A stretch of 37,320 nt of DNA from Acidimicrobiales bacterium (GCA_027366675.1 DAHXND010000025.1:1-37320), one strand, 5' to 3'. Positions 16,117-24,924 are shown, counted from the first letter of the stretch. Notes: a model not told the origin generated them from the letters alone. Translations and numbers: made by a program.

Positions 16117-17073
16117 ATGCTCCCAGACGCAGCGATACAGGCCCTGCAGGTAGCTACCATCGCGCTGGCCGCGCCCCTCCTGAGCGGCTTCATAGCGAAG
16201 GTAGAGGCGCGCATCCAAGGACGCTCTGGTGTCCGGGTGCTCCAGCCCTACTACGACCTCTTCAAGCTCTTCGCGAAGGAAACTCTCGCCCCGGAGGGAG
16301 CAGGGGTGCTCTTCTTCGTGGCGCCGGTGATAGCGCTTGCCTGCTACTGCATCGTCCCCATGCTGATCCCGGTGCTCACGACCTTTCCCCTCCCCCTCGG
16401 CTACATAGGCGACATTCTCGCCGGCGGGCTCATCCTCGGCCTGGCCAGCTTCCTGACCTCCCTGGCAGCGACCGAGTCCGGCGACCCCTACGCCCAGCTC
16501 GGTGCCAGCCGCGGCACGACCTTTCATGCCCTGATAGAGCCTGCCTTCCTCTTCGTGCTGTTCACGGTAGGCATACTCACCGGCACCGACCTCCCCTACG
16601 CCATGGCTTCTGCGGTCAGGTCGAGCGGAAGCGCGATACTCGAGCCAGCTCACGTCCTCGCCGCCATCGCCTTCTTCCTCGTGGTGCTCGCTGATACCGG
16701 GAGGATCCCGGTCGAGACCCATACCGGCACGCTCGAGTTCGGGATGATAGACGAGGCCCGCCTGTTCGAGCACAGCGGGCCCACCCTCGCCCTTTTCAAG
16801 TGGGGCTCGATGATGAAGCAAATGATCCTCTATACGATATTCCTCGATGTCTTCGTGGCGCCGTGGGGACTCGCCTCTGGGCACGGTTCAGGGGCGGTGC
16901 TGCTCGCGATCCTCGCCCTCCTTGGCAAGGCCAGTCTGGTCGGGATCCTATTTGCCCTCATCGACAATGCCTTCGCGAAGCTGCGACTGTTCAAGATAAC
17001 CGAGTTCATGGGCGCCGTCTTCCTGCTCGCGGTTCTATCGCTGTTCGCTGTCTATTTCGTGGGGAACCTGTGA
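16117..17073 (+). CDS. hyfC: Copy 1 HyfC/HycD-like membrane subunit (NuoH family)
   Basis: Membrane subunit related to complex I NuoH and formate hydrogenlyase HycD/HyfC; it anchors the peripheral arm to the ion-translocating arm. 318 residues, about eight transmembrane segments. The cytoplasmic loop after helix 1 (KVEARIQGRSGVRVLQPYYDLFKLF) and the loop EFGMIDEARLFEHSGPTLALFKWG are family hallmarks. In copy 2 and the family the latter reads more like TEISMIEEGRVLEYSGR, so copy 1 is the more diverged. The ATG at 16117 has AGGAG touching it; a GAGAGAGG tract 14 bases upstream is the alternative ribosome site. Its stop overlaps hyfE (TGATG). The M. tuberculosis counterpart is hycD. Confidence 0.9.
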   Translation: MLPDAAIQALQVATIALAAPLLSGFIAKVEARIQGRSGVRVLQPYYDLFKLFAKETLAPEGAGVLFFVAPVIALACYCIVPMLIPVLTTFPLPLGYIGDILAGGLILGLASFLTSLAATESGDPYAQLGASRGTTFHALIEPAFLFVLFTVGILTGTDLPYAMASAVRSSGSAILEPAHVLAAIAFFLVVLADTGRIPVETHTGTLEFGMIDEARLFEHSGPTLALFKWGSMMKQMILYTIFLDVFVAPWGLASGHGSGAVLLAILALLGKASLVGILFALIDNAFAKLRLFKITEFMGAVFLLAVLSLFAVYFVGNL

Positions 17074-17810
17074 TGCCCGCAGCCAGTCCCAGCCCACGCC
17101 CTGCGCTGGTTCCACCGCTTACGCGCCAGGGCATCCTGGCCCCTGCGGCACCACACATCAGCATCCACGCGGACCTTCTGGTCGTGCTCGCCATGGCCAT
17201 GCTTCTCGCCCAGTTCTGGATGCTTCGCTCTCCCATGCTGCGCTCCCAGGTCCTCACCTTCGCCACGCAGTCCACCATGCTCGCCGCCGCTATGGTCGTC
17301 GTGGGAGCCACCAGCAACATCGGAGCGCTCTACGGCTTGGCTGCCCTTACGATACTGCTGAAGGTAGCCATAGTCCCGCCTGTTATCCACCGGCTGACAA
17401 GAGCCCGATGGGTGGACGTCGCCCACAGCATTCGCCTCCGGCCCGCCAGCGCGATGCTCGCCGGGATAGTGGTAGCCGGCGTAGGGTTCGCGCTCTCGGC
17501 AAGCTTCCACCTGGCCCGTACCGCCGCCGGCAACGGCGCGCTGGACGCCGCCATGGCGCTCCTGCTGCTCGCCTTCCTCGTCACGCTGCTTCGCACTGAT
17601 GTATCCTCTCAGGCTATAGGTTTTCTGTCCCTCGACAACGCTGCGTCATTGGCGAGCCTCGTCCTGGCAAGCTCCGTGCCACTGCTGGTCGAACTCGCGT
17701 TCCTGCTTGACGTCCTCGTCGTCATAGCGACTTTCGGGATCCTCATACGAGTGCACCACGTCGCGAACGACACTCTGTCTACCGATGTGCTGAGGAGGCT
17801 GCGCGGATGA
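17073..17810 (+). CDS. hyfE: Copy 1 HyfE/HycP-like membrane subunit
   Basis: Hydrogenase-4 component E-like protein (HycP in M. tuberculosis), with a NuoK-related core. 245 residues and about seven transmembrane segments (HADLLVVLAMAMLLAQFWML, FATQSTMLAAAMVVVGA, LYGLAALTILLKVAIVPPVI, and others). The ILLKVAIVPPVIHR motif is characteristic of HyfE. The first 25 residues are Pro/Ala-rich and do not match copy 2. The start overlaps the hyfC stop; the stop overlaps hyfF (ATGA). Confidence 0.88.
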   Translation: MPAASPSPRPALVPPLTRQGILAPAAPHISIHADLLVVLAMAMLLAQFWMLRSPMLRSQVLTFATQSTMLAAAMVVVGATSNIGALYGLAALTILLKVAIVPPVIHRLTRARWVDVAHSIRLRPASAMLAGIVVAGVGFALSASFHLARTAAGNGALDAAMALLLLAFLVTLLRTDVSSQAIGFLSLDNAASLASLVLASSVPLLVELAFLLDVLVVIATFGILIRVHHVANDTLSTDVLRRLRG

Positions 17811-19372
17811 CCAGCGTGCTGATCGCAGTGTCGGTGATTCCTCTGGTGGCCGGGGCCATCTGCTATCTAGCTGGTCGGCGGCTCCAGAGGGTCGTGTCCA
17901 TCGCCGCGGCCGCTTCGACTTTCGGGCTGGTCATGGCGCTCCTGCCCTCCGCGTCTGCGGGCCACGTCGTCCATGCCGGCGCCCTGCTCAGGCTGGGCCC
18001 GCTCTCGGAGATCTTCGCGGGAACAAGCGCCCTCGTCTACCTGCTGGGCATCGTCCATTCGGTCGGGTACGTCCCCAGGAGAGATGACCGGGAGGAGATG
18101 AGACGCTACGATCGCCGGTACTTCTGCGGATATCACCTCTTCGCCTGGGCGCTCATACTCGTTCCCGTGCTCTCCAGCCTGGCGTTCGTATGGATCGCCA
18201 TCGAGGCGACCACGGTGGTATCGGCGCTGCTGGTCGCGATCGAGAGGAACGACCGTGCCCTGGAGGCAGCCTGGAAATACCTGCTCCTTGCGGAGATGGG
18301 GCTGGGAGTGGGCCTGGTCGCGATACTGTTCTGCTACCACGCAGCCAGTTTCGCCGGAGTGCACGACGGCCTGCTACCTATAGGAGCCCTGCTGTCGCAC
18401 GCCGATCGCTTCTCTCCCGAGACCATTCAGATCGCCTTCGTGCTCGCAGTTTTCGGGTTCGGAACGAAGATCGGACTCGTCCCTCTCCACTGGTGGTTGC
18501 CCGACGCTCACTCGGAAGCGCCCACATCGGTATCGGCTCTGCTCTCAGGCGCCCTCCTTGCCACGAGCCTGTACGTCGTGTTCCGCTTCGCCCAGATCAC
18601 ACGTCCCGCCGGAGGCGCCTGGTTCGTCCATGACGTGCTTCTGGCTTTCGGCGTGGCATCCCTGGCCTTTGCTGCTGTCGTAGTGCTCGTGAGCCGCGAC
18701 ATAAAGCGCCTCCTCGCCTATTCCAGTATCGAGCAGATGGGGATAATAGTGATCGGGGCGAGCTTCGCTTCACCGCTGGCCCTGGCCGGAGTCCTCCTCC
18801 AGGTGATCGCCCACGGAGCAGCGAAGAGTGGGGCCTTCTTCGGCGCCGGCTCCTTCATGCGCAAGTACGGGACGAAGGACCTGGCCAAGATGGCGGGTGG
18901 CCTTACATTGCTGCCGTGGAGCGGCCCGGCCTTCGTGCTCGCGCTCCTTGCCCTTGGAGGCTTCCCCCCATTCGCCATCTTCCGCTCAGAGATGTCCATC
19001 GTGGCAGGTGGCCTGCGCTCAGGTGAGGACGCCGCGGCCGTCGTGCTCGTAGCGCTCGCCAGCGTGGCGTTCCTGGGGCTGACCCTGGCAATCGTGCGAA
19101 GCGCGATCGCTCCCACTACGGGTGCGATGGCTCAGCCTTTCACCGGAGAGGGCGCCGGCCCGCCTGGTGCTGCCGGAGGGACCAGGCAAGGCGCGGGCTC
19201 GGGCGCGGTAGGGCCGGGCTCGGGCGGGCTCCTGCGGGGCGAGCCGAGCTGGTGGATGCTCGCCGCCCTGCTCGCAAGCCTGCTCGTGCTGGTGGTTCTC
19301 GGTGTGCATCCGCCTGCGATGGTAAGTCACCTGCTCGCCAGGGCGGCCGCGAACCTGGGAGGCCGGAGGTGA
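17807..19372 (+). CDS. hyfF: Copy 1 HyfF/HycQ-like antiporter-type subunit
   Basis: Proton/cation-translocating subunit of the NuoL/M/N family. 521 residues, about 14 transmembrane helices. The helix-5 glutamate is E133 (WIAIEATTVV), the helix-7 lysine is in FGTKIGLVPLHWWLPDAHSEAP, and DIKRLLAYSSIEQMGII is the usual downstream motif. The helix-8 stretch reads SGALLATSLYVVFR, where copy 2 has SAALLNTGMYAIIR. The C-terminal loop (about 440-480) is a Gly/Ala insertion. The operon frame is tight: start overlaps hyfE, end overlaps the large-subunit GTG. Confidence 0.9.
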   Translation: MTSVLIAVSVIPLVAGAICYLAGRRLQRVVSIAAAASTFGLVMALLPSASAGHVVHAGALLRLGPLSEIFAGTSALVYLLGIVHSVGYVPRRDDREEMRRYDRRYFCGYHLFAWALILVPVLSSLAFVWIAIEATTVVSALLVAIERNDRALEAAWKYLLLAEMGLGVGLVAILFCYHAASFAGVHDGLLPIGALLSHADRFSPETIQIAFVLAVFGFGTKIGLVPLHWWLPDAHSEAPTSVSALLSGALLATSLYVVFRFAQITRPAGGAWFVHDVLLAFGVASLAFAAVVVLVSRDIKRLLAYSSIEQMGIIVIGASFASPLALAGVLLQVIAHGAAKSGAFFGAGSFMRKYGTKDLAKMAGGLTLLPWSGPAFVLALLALGGFPPFAIFRSEMSIVAGGLRSGEDAAAVVLVALASVAFLGLTLAIVRSAIAPTTGAMAQPFTGEGAGPPGAAGGTRQGAGSGAVGPGSGGLLRGEPSWWMLAALLASLLVLVVLGVHPPAMVSHLLARAAANLGGRR

Positions 19373-21018
19373 CATTCAAGCCTTCCCAGGCAGGTGGCGA
19401 GCAGCTCGTCCCGGAGAAGATAGCGACCGCTGCAGGCCGCCATGTTCTCGGCACCGGGAAGTGCGTGCAGATCGCTCCGGAAGAGCTGCCCGAGGCGGCA
19501 GATGCCCTTTCCCAGGCCGGTGCGCGCCTGGTGGACCTCAGCGGATGGCGCCTGGACAGCGACCGGGCTCGGGTGCTCCTGACCCTGGAGAGGTCAGGCT
19601 CCAGCCCCGCGGGCAGTGATCCAGGAGGCAAGTTGGTCGTGCTCGAAGCGGAGCTCCGTAACGGGCGCCTCGCCTACCCCTCTATAACGCCGGTCTTCAG
19701 GGTCGCGTCCTGGTACGAGCGGGCCCTGTATGACTCCACAGGGATCATGCCCGAAGGACACCCGAACCTGCTGCCGCTCTGGAAAGCGGAGGCTGGCGTT
19801 GCCCTTCCGCACCGCACATCGGGTGAGGGGGTATTCATGATTCCCTACGGCCCGGTGCGGTCCGGGATCTTCGAATCAGGCGCATACCTCGTGGAGACCC
19901 CTGGCGAGGAGATCTTGCACGTGCGCATCCTTCTTCACCACAAGCACAGGGGCATCGAGCGCCGGTTCACCGGTCTCGATCTTGGGAAAGGCCTTCTTCT
20001 CGCCGAGCGCGTGGAGGGCGTGGCTTCCGTGGCTCACGCCATAGCGTACGCCCAGGCGGTAGAGCGCCTATGCGGCATCGAGAGCACCCCGGGAACGGAC
20101 CTTACAAGGCTCGTCCTGGCAGAGCTGGAGCGTATCTCCAACCACCTGGACAGCTTCACGCGTGCAGCCGAGGCAGCAGGGCTGGCGGTGGCTGTCGCGC
20201 GCTTTTCCCACCACAAGGAACAGACCATGCGGCTGATGGCCGAGCTCTGCTCCAGCCGTTTCGGCCGCAACGGCGTAGCGATCGGCAGCCCTGGATACTT
20301 CCATATACCGGGCAGCATCCGGCGCGAGCTGGCGGATGCCTGGAAGCCAACGCTCGATGACCTCGAAGCCTTCTTCAAGACCCCCTCGATGGTCGACCGG
20401 CTCCGCTCTACCGGGCCTCTGGACAGCGGGCTGGCTCTGGCAGCCGGCGCGCTGGGTCCTGTAGGAAGAGCCTCAGGGGCGGGAGACGACGTGCGGCGCA
20501 CCCGCCCCTACGGGGCATATGGGCCGTCAATGGCTCATCCTGGGCATGGCTCTGGCACTCCTTCGAGCGGCGACACCCTGGCGGGCAGCCGTTCCAACGG
20601 CGGCGCGCTGGCGGGCACTCCTTCCAGCGGCGACGCCGTGGCGGCAGCGGACCAGGGCGATGCTCTCTCGCGCATGGCGGTGCGGGCGCGGGAGATATCG
20701 GAGTCCTTCAGGCTGCTGGAAGGCGCACTCGCCCGGCTCACGGACCTGCCGGCGATCAGCGAGGCTGAGGCCGCGCAGGTGGAGCGCCCCATACCACCGG
20801 CAGGCAGCATCGCTGCAGGATGGGCAGAGGCCCCCCAGGGAGAGGTCTTCTATCTCGTGGAGACCGGAGCGGACGGCCACCTGAGCCATGTCGTGGCGCG
20901 CTCGGCATCCTTCCATAACCTCGCCCTGTTCCCATCCACCTTCCAGGGGGACATACTTACCGACTTCGCCTTCATCGAGGCCAGCTTCGGCTGCTCCATA
21001 GCAGGAGCTGCACGCTGA
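19369..21018 (+). CDS. Copy 1 hydrogenase-like large subunit (NuoC+NuoD), NiFe ligands absent
   Basis: Large subunit related to HycE/HyfG: a NuoC-like N-terminal domain (about 1-150; SWYERALYDSTGIMPEGHP) joined to a NuoD/hydrogenase-large domain. In true hydrogenases the first metal motif reads ERxCGIC; here it is ERVEGVA, with E216 and A219 in place of the two cysteines. The C-terminal DPCxxC region is ASFGCSIAG: only one cysteine (C542), and no cleavable tail after it. It cannot hold a normal NiFe site, which places it with Ehr complexes. The GTG start at 19369 overlaps the hyfF stop (GTGA) and gives 549 residues; the frame is open further upstream inside hyfF. A low-complexity insertion near 385-425 contains three 30-bp repeats. 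Next gene overlaps by TGATG. M. tuberculosis hycE is the named relative. Confidence 0.88.
   Translation: MTFKPSQAGGEQLVPEKIATAAGRHVLGTGKCVQIAPEELPEAADALSQAGARLVDLSGWRLDSDRARVLLTLERSGSSPAGSDPGGKLVVLEAELRNGRLAYPSITPVFRVASWYERALYDSTGIMPEGHPNLLPLWKAEAGVALPHRTSGEGVFMIPYGPVRSGIFESGAYLVETPGEEILHVRILLHHKHRGIERRFTGLDLGKGLLLAERVEGVASVAHAIAYAQAVERLCGIESTPGTDLTRLVLAELERISNHLDSFTRAAEAAGLAVAVARFSHHKEQTMRLMAELCSSRFGRNGVAIGSPGYFHIPGSIRRELADAWKPTLDDLEAFFKTPSMVDRLRSTGPLDSGLALAAGALGPVGRASGAGDDVRRTRPYGAYGPSMAHPGHGSGTPSSGDTLAGSRSNGGALAGTPSSGDAVAAADQGDALSRMAVRAREISESFRLLEGALARLTDLPAISEAEAAQVERPIPPAGSIAAGWAEAPQGEVFYLVETGADGHLSHVVARSASFHNLALFPSTFQGDILTDFAFIEASFGCSIAGAAR
20554..20643. repeat. Three 30-bp tandem units inside copy 1 large subunit
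   Basis: Units 20554-20583, 20584-20613 and 20614-20643 encode the ten-residue repeats GTPSSGDTLA, GSRSNGGALA and GTPSSGDAVA. The first and third are closest. The copy 2 protein has no such insertion here. Confidence 0.85.
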
Positions 21019-21857
21019 TGGGCTGGCTCGGCCGCGGGCTCAGGCACGGTATCGTAACGACACCCTATCCACGAAAGCCGGACGGCTACGGAGAGCACTT
21101 CGCTGCGACCGTAGTCGTCCGCGCGAACGGCGAACCCTCTACGGCCACTCCGCCAGCTACCGAGCTGTGCCCGACGCGGGCGATACAGGAGAGCAAGGGG
21201 CGCGTCCAGCTCGACCAGGGGCGCTGCATATGCTGCCTCCGCTGCGTGAAAGCCGATCCGCATGTATTCGCCTCCAGTCCCGATACGGAGAGCGCCACCC
21301 TCTCCAGCCGAGCCCTCATCTCCCCTTCGCCGCCGGATATCTCCGAGGACGTCGAGCTCCTGCGCCAGTCGCTTGGCAGGCGAGCTCGGGCACTGCGTCG
21401 ATCCATCCACATCCGCCACATAGACCTGGGCTCCGACGGCTCAGAGGAGTGGGAGATAGCAGCGCTCACGAACCCCGTCTACGACGTGAACCGCCTCGGG
21501 ATCTTCTTCACTGCCAGCCCGAGGCACGCTGACATAGCCCTCGTCACCGGGATGGGTGCGCCCGGTATGGCAGGCCCCCTCGCACGCACCCTGGAGGCCA
21601 TGGCCCGCCCCGTCGTCGTGGTGGCCGTCGGGGTCGATGCGTTGAGCGGCGGCATGGTTGCCCCCGGGCATGGCTTCAAGCCCCTCGCAGAAGCCGTCCC
21701 CGGCCATCACTCGCCTATCCCAGATATAGTGGTTCCCGGTTCCCCACCCAGTCCCTTCGCGATATTACATGGTCTGCTGCTTGCAATGGGCAGGCTGTCG
21801 CCCGGACAGGCGACGGGACCCGATAACGCTACGGTGGACAGGGGAGCCAGCCGATGA
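21018..21857 (+). CDS. Copy 1 fused ferredoxin-like / NuoB-like subunit, N2 cysteines absent
   Basis: A 279-residue fusion of a short ferredoxin-like domain (HyfH/HycF side) and a NuoB-like small subunit (HyfI/HycG side). The ferredoxin part has C51 (CP) and C70, C73, C76 (CxxCxxC), enough for one [4Fe-4S] cluster; the second cluster of HycF-type proteins is missing. The NuoB part (from about 125) aligns well with copy 2 (YDVNRLGIFFTASPRHADIALVTG), but the four cysteines that bind the N2-type cluster are D140, E143, D207 and S242. It therefore cannot carry that cluster. In copy 2 the two domains are separate genes. Start overlaps the large-subunit stop (TGATG); end overlaps hyfB (ATGA). Confidence 0.88.
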   Translation: MGWLGRGLRHGIVTTPYPRKPDGYGEHFAATVVVRANGEPSTATPPATELCPTRAIQESKGRVQLDQGRCICCLRCVKADPHVFASSPDTESATLSSRALISPSPPDISEDVELLRQSLGRRARALRRSIHIRHIDLGSDGSEEWEIAALTNPVYDVNRLGIFFTASPRHADIALVTGMGAPGMAGPLARTLEAMARPVVVVAVGVDALSGGMVAPGHGFKPLAEAVPGHHSPIPDIVVPGSPPSPFAILHGLLLAMGRLSPGQATGPDNATVDRGASR

Positions 21858-23902
21858 TCACCTCGCTCCTCGCAGCCGGGCTCTGCGCAGAGCTCCTGGC
21901 CATGGCCGTCCTCGCGATCGCGCGAAGCGGTGGCCTCTGGTCCAGGGCGAGCCTCTGGACAGCCTCGGGAGGCGCTGGACTGCTGGCTTCCTGTGGCTTC
22001 CTGGCTGCGCTGCGTCATGGGGAGGAAGCCCACCCCCCCGCACTGCACCTCGGCTACCTACTCGCCTTCGGCCACACGCTTCTCCTGGTGGACCACCTGA
22101 GCGGGGGGTTCCTCGCGCTGTGCGGCACCCTCGCCACAGTGCTGCTCGCGGTCACCGCGGCTGGACCCAGGCAGCCGAGAATGCTCGCTCTATCGTCTGC
22201 CCTGGTCGTATTCAGCCTGGGAGTCGTGATCACTTCGGGCGACACGTTCAGCTTCCTCTTCGGATGGGAGCTGCTGACCCTCGCCTTCTTTGCCCTTTCC
22301 AGCATGGATCGCAACCAGACTGGGAGCATCGCGGCCGGGTGGGCAACTGTGAGCCTGGGCAAGGCAAGTGGTGCCGCCCTCCTGATCGGTTTCCTCCTTC
22401 TCGATGCGTCGACCCACCACTTCGCCTTGGCCGCCTGGCACAGCGTGCCCGGTGGCACCCTGCGAGATGTGGCATGGGTGCTACTGATCGCCGGCTTCGG
22501 CGCGAAGATCGGCCTGGTCCCCTTCCACGTCTGGATGCACAGGGGCTACGCGGCTGCACCTCGCTCAGCCAGGGCACTCATGGCCGGTGTTGCCGTAAAT
22601 GCGGGCTTCTATGGCATGTGGAGATCCTTCTCCCTGCTGGGGCCCCCAGCTCATTGGATCGCCGGCCTGGTCGTGGTGCTGGGTGGCATCGGCGCTATCA
22701 CGGGCATGCTGCAGGCCGCAGCCCAGCGCGACCTTGCGCGCCTCGTGGCGTACTCGAGCGTGGAGAATGCCGGGCTCATCACAGCGGCATACGGTCTCGC
22801 TCTCGTGGGAGCGTCCTACCACCAACCCCTGCTCGTAACGGTTGGCCTGCTGGCCGCGACCCTCCAGGTCGTCACGCACGCCATAGCGAAGTCCGCCCTC
22901 TACCTCGGCACCGATGCGATAGAGCGCGACTACGGCACTACCTCTCTGGACAAGATCACCGGGGCCATCCATGTGGCTCCTGCGAGCACGACTGCCATGC
23001 TCGTAGGAGGCTTCGCCATGGCAGGCCTGCCGCCTACCATAGGCTTCGTCTCGGAGTGGTTCATACTCGAGGCATTCCTCCAGCAGTTCCGTGTCCACGG
23101 CTTGGCCATACACCTGGCCATGGCCGTGGGAGGTGCCCTCGTGGCACTAACGGCAGGGCTGGCAGCGTTCACGTTCACTCGCCTCCTCGGGCTGACCCTT
23201 CTCGGACGCCGGCGCCCCGGGGCTGAGCTCGCCACGGTTGCCGGGAGAAGGCGTCGTGACCGCCAGGTCCGTGCTGGAGCATCTGCCGGGCTCCTGGTTG
23301 GCCTGGTCGGCATGGCCGTTGTAAGTCCCTGGGAGATACGTTTCCTCGCGGATGCCCTTTCACCTGTTACACCGAGATCTTCGACGCGCCTTGCCCTGGC
23401 AAGCCCCTGGGTGCTCCATCCCGTCTACGCGGGCTTCTCGATCCTCTCGCCGTCCTGGTTCGCCCTGGCTCTCGTCGTGGGGTTCGCCGGCGTAGCCCTT
23501 CTCACGTGGGTCCTCTCGGGGGGCCGTGTCCTGCGGGTTCGCAGGGTCCCCGCCTGGCGCTCGGCAAGCGATCCAGTGGAGCTGTCCACCCGGTACTCCT
23601 CGACTGGTTTCACGGGCGTTCTTCGGAACGTTCTGGCGAACGTGCTGAGAACCCGCCGCAGCCTGACGCCGTCCACCCTGGCAAGCAGCACCGCAAGCGA
23701 CGAAGCTACGGCAACGAGAGCTTCCTACGCCTCAGCCGTGGAGGACGTGACCGAGACATTCGGCTACCGGCCCGCCCTCAGGTCACTCGGCTGGCTGGCG
23801 CGCTGGGCGAGCAGGCTGCAGTCGGGCAACCTGGCCTCCTACCTGGCAGCCATGCTGCTCGTCGCCATAGCCCTGCTGGCCGTGGTAGCTGGGTTGCACT
23901 GA
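21854..23902 (+). CDS. hyfB: Copy 1 HyfB-like antiporter-type subunit (NuoL family)
   Basis: Second NuoL/M-like ion-translocating subunit. 682 residues, about 15 transmembrane helices, including a C-terminal helix (YLAAMLLVAIALLAVVAG). The helix-5 glutamate is E139 (FGWELLTL) and the helix-7 lysine is in FGAKIGLVPFHVW. The helix-8 lysine found in copy 2 (K250, VVKLGVYG) is asparagine here (N249, AVNAGFYG), a change at a residue of the proposed proton path. The loop after helix 7 (MHRGYAAAPRSAR) departs from the usual LPxAHxxAP. FVSEW is kept. A cytoplasmic loop near 595-630 is Ser/Thr/Arg-rich. Last gene of operon 1. Confidence 0.9.
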   Translation: MITSLLAAGLCAELLAMAVLAIARSGGLWSRASLWTASGGAGLLASCGFLAALRHGEEAHPPALHLGYLLAFGHTLLLVDHLSGGFLALCGTLATVLLAVTAAGPRQPRMLALSSALVVFSLGVVITSGDTFSFLFGWELLTLAFFALSSMDRNQTGSIAAGWATVSLGKASGAALLIGFLLLDASTHHFALAAWHSVPGGTLRDVAWVLLIAGFGAKIGLVPFHVWMHRGYAAAPRSARALMAGVAVNAGFYGMWRSFSLLGPPAHWIAGLVVVLGGIGAITGMLQAAAQRDLARLVAYSSVENAGLITAAYGLALVGASYHQPLLVTVGLLAATLQVVTHAIAKSALYLGTDAIERDYGTTSLDKITGAIHVAPASTTAMLVGGFAMAGLPPTIGFVSEWFILEAFLQQFRVHGLAIHLAMAVGGALVALTAGLAAFTFTRLLGLTLLGRRRPGAELATVAGRRRRDRQVRAGASAGLLVGLVGMAVVSPWEIRFLADALSPVTPRSSTRLALASPWVLHPVYAGFSILSPSWFALALVVGFAGVALLTWVLSGGRVLRVRRVPAWRSASDPVELSTRYSSTGFTGVLRNVLANVLRTRRSLTPSTLASSTASDEATATRASYASAVEDVTETFGYRPALRSLGWLARWASRLQSGNLASYLAAMLLVAIALLAVVAGLH

Positions 23903-23915
23903 GCTGCGCTGCCGA

Positions 23916-23953
23916 GATCGGCCCTGGCGCGACCGATCGGCCCTGGCGCGACC
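23916..23953. repeat. 19-bp perfect tandem repeat after operon 1
   Basis: GATCGGCCCTGGCGCGACC occurs twice in direct contact (23916-23934, 23935-23953), in the 89-base gap between the convergent hyfB1 and DinB-like genes. A related GGCGCGACCG lies just after hyfB2. It may mark a termination region; no classic terminator is seen. Confidence 0.85.
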
Positions 23954-23991
23954 GAGAGGAAACGCTGCCAGCGTGAAGAGCAGCTCGACGT

Positions 23992-24870
23992 TCAGATCAT
24001 GAATCCCATGGAGGTGACGACGCGCCTGCCCAGCTCCTCGTCACCGGTTATATGCACACGCCCCGCTTCCAGGTATCCGAGGGGCTCACCCCTTCCGAGG
24101 CCCAGGCAGCAGAACACCTCGGTGTCACAGGTGATCCTCGCAGCAGCCTCCACCTGGGACGGCGAGCGTCCTACCGGAGGCGAGGTGGCAACCGGCGCTT
24201 CTCCGGGCCGGAGAAGCAGGTGAGCGCGCCCGTCCTCGACGACAGCAGTTACCTCGCGAACCACCGGACCTGTCACCTCCCAGGTCACTGACGTGCCGTC
24301 GGGTGGCGCCACGAGCTTGCCGAGCACGTATGGCATAGCGTCGATCACGCGATCCACCGACAGCTCCGCCACCGGGCCGTTCAAGTGGCCCGGGCGGCAC
24401 GTAGCCCTGCGCACGTCCTGCTCGTGAGCCCAGCAGTCGAACGCCCTGACCTCCATGAAGGTGAAGTAGGGAACCTGGCCAATGGGGCTCCAGCCGACCC
24501 TGGCCAGATCATCAGCCGTCATTCCACGAAGCATCTCGAGGCGCTCCGAGGTGACCTCCCTGAGCTCCACCAGGATGTCTGGTCCGCTCGCACCGCGCCT
24601 GGCTGCGATCCAGGCTTCGTTCGCCGCCCCGATAGGGTTCTTCACATGAGCCCCGTAGGGCTCTGCAGCCGCCGGCGCGCTCTCGCCCATGAGCATCCGC
24701 TCTGTGCCGATCACATGGGAGTAGTTGTCCTTAACTTCCCAGCCCGGGCAGTCCGTGGAACGCCCCCAATCTGCGTCTACCAGGGTCTCCCCCAGGTCGG
24801 CGAGCGATCCCCATACCTCCTCCAGCAGGGACACCACCCGGGACTTCGGATCCGATGACAGCACTCTCAT
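23992..24870 (-). CDS. DinB / mycothiol-dependent maleylpyruvate isomerase-like protein
   Basis: A 292-residue protein of the TIGR03083 family: an N-terminal DinB-fold domain (MDMPI_N type) and a C-terminal SCP2-like domain (about 190-292). The metal-binding histidines are probably those in NYSHVIGTE and CWAHEQDVR, and DCPGWEVKDNYSHV is the family signature. Members are metal- and thiol-dependent (mycothiol in actinobacteria); the substrate here is unknown. I chose ATG 24870 over the in-frame TTG at 24879 because TAGATT lies exactly seven bases before it, which would give a leaderless transcript. It is transcribed against operon 1 and away from operon 2, and is the only gene between them. A functional link is possible but not shown. 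Codon use is host-like (ATA present). Confidence 0.85.
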   Translation of the reverse strand: MRVLSSDPKSRVVSLLEEVWGSLADLGETLVDADWGRSTDCPGWEVKDNYSHVIGTERMLMGESAPAAAEPYGAHVKNPIGAANEAWIAARRGASGPDILVELREVTSERLEMLRGMTADDLARVGWSPIGQVPYFTFMEVRAFDCWAHEQDVRRATCRPGHLNGPVAELSVDRVIDAMPYVLGKLVAPPDGTSVTWEVTGPVVREVTAVVEDGRAHLLLRPGEAPVATSPPVGRSPSQVEAAARITCDTEVFCCLGLGRGEPLGYLEAGRVHITGDEELGRRVVTSMGFMI

Positions 24871-24877
24871 GGAGTGC

Positions 24878-24924
24878 AATCTAGACCGCGCCAGGGCTCT
24901 CGAACCTGGTAACGGTACTTACCG
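24878..24924 (-). promoter_or_regulatory. Candidate leaderless promoter and small palindrome for the DinB-like gene
   Basis: On the minus strand TAGATT (24878-24883) is seven bases before the ATG at 24870, so transcription could begin at the start codon. A palindrome, CGGTA-CT-TACCG (24913-24924), lies further upstream near where a -35 or operator would be. The -35 itself is not convincing. Confidence 0.4.

Noticed and set aside
16060-16884. 274-codon minus-strand open frame over hyfC1
   Set aside because: Composition is Glu/Gly/His-rich antisense noise; the plus-strand HyfC protein has clear transmembrane segments and motifs.
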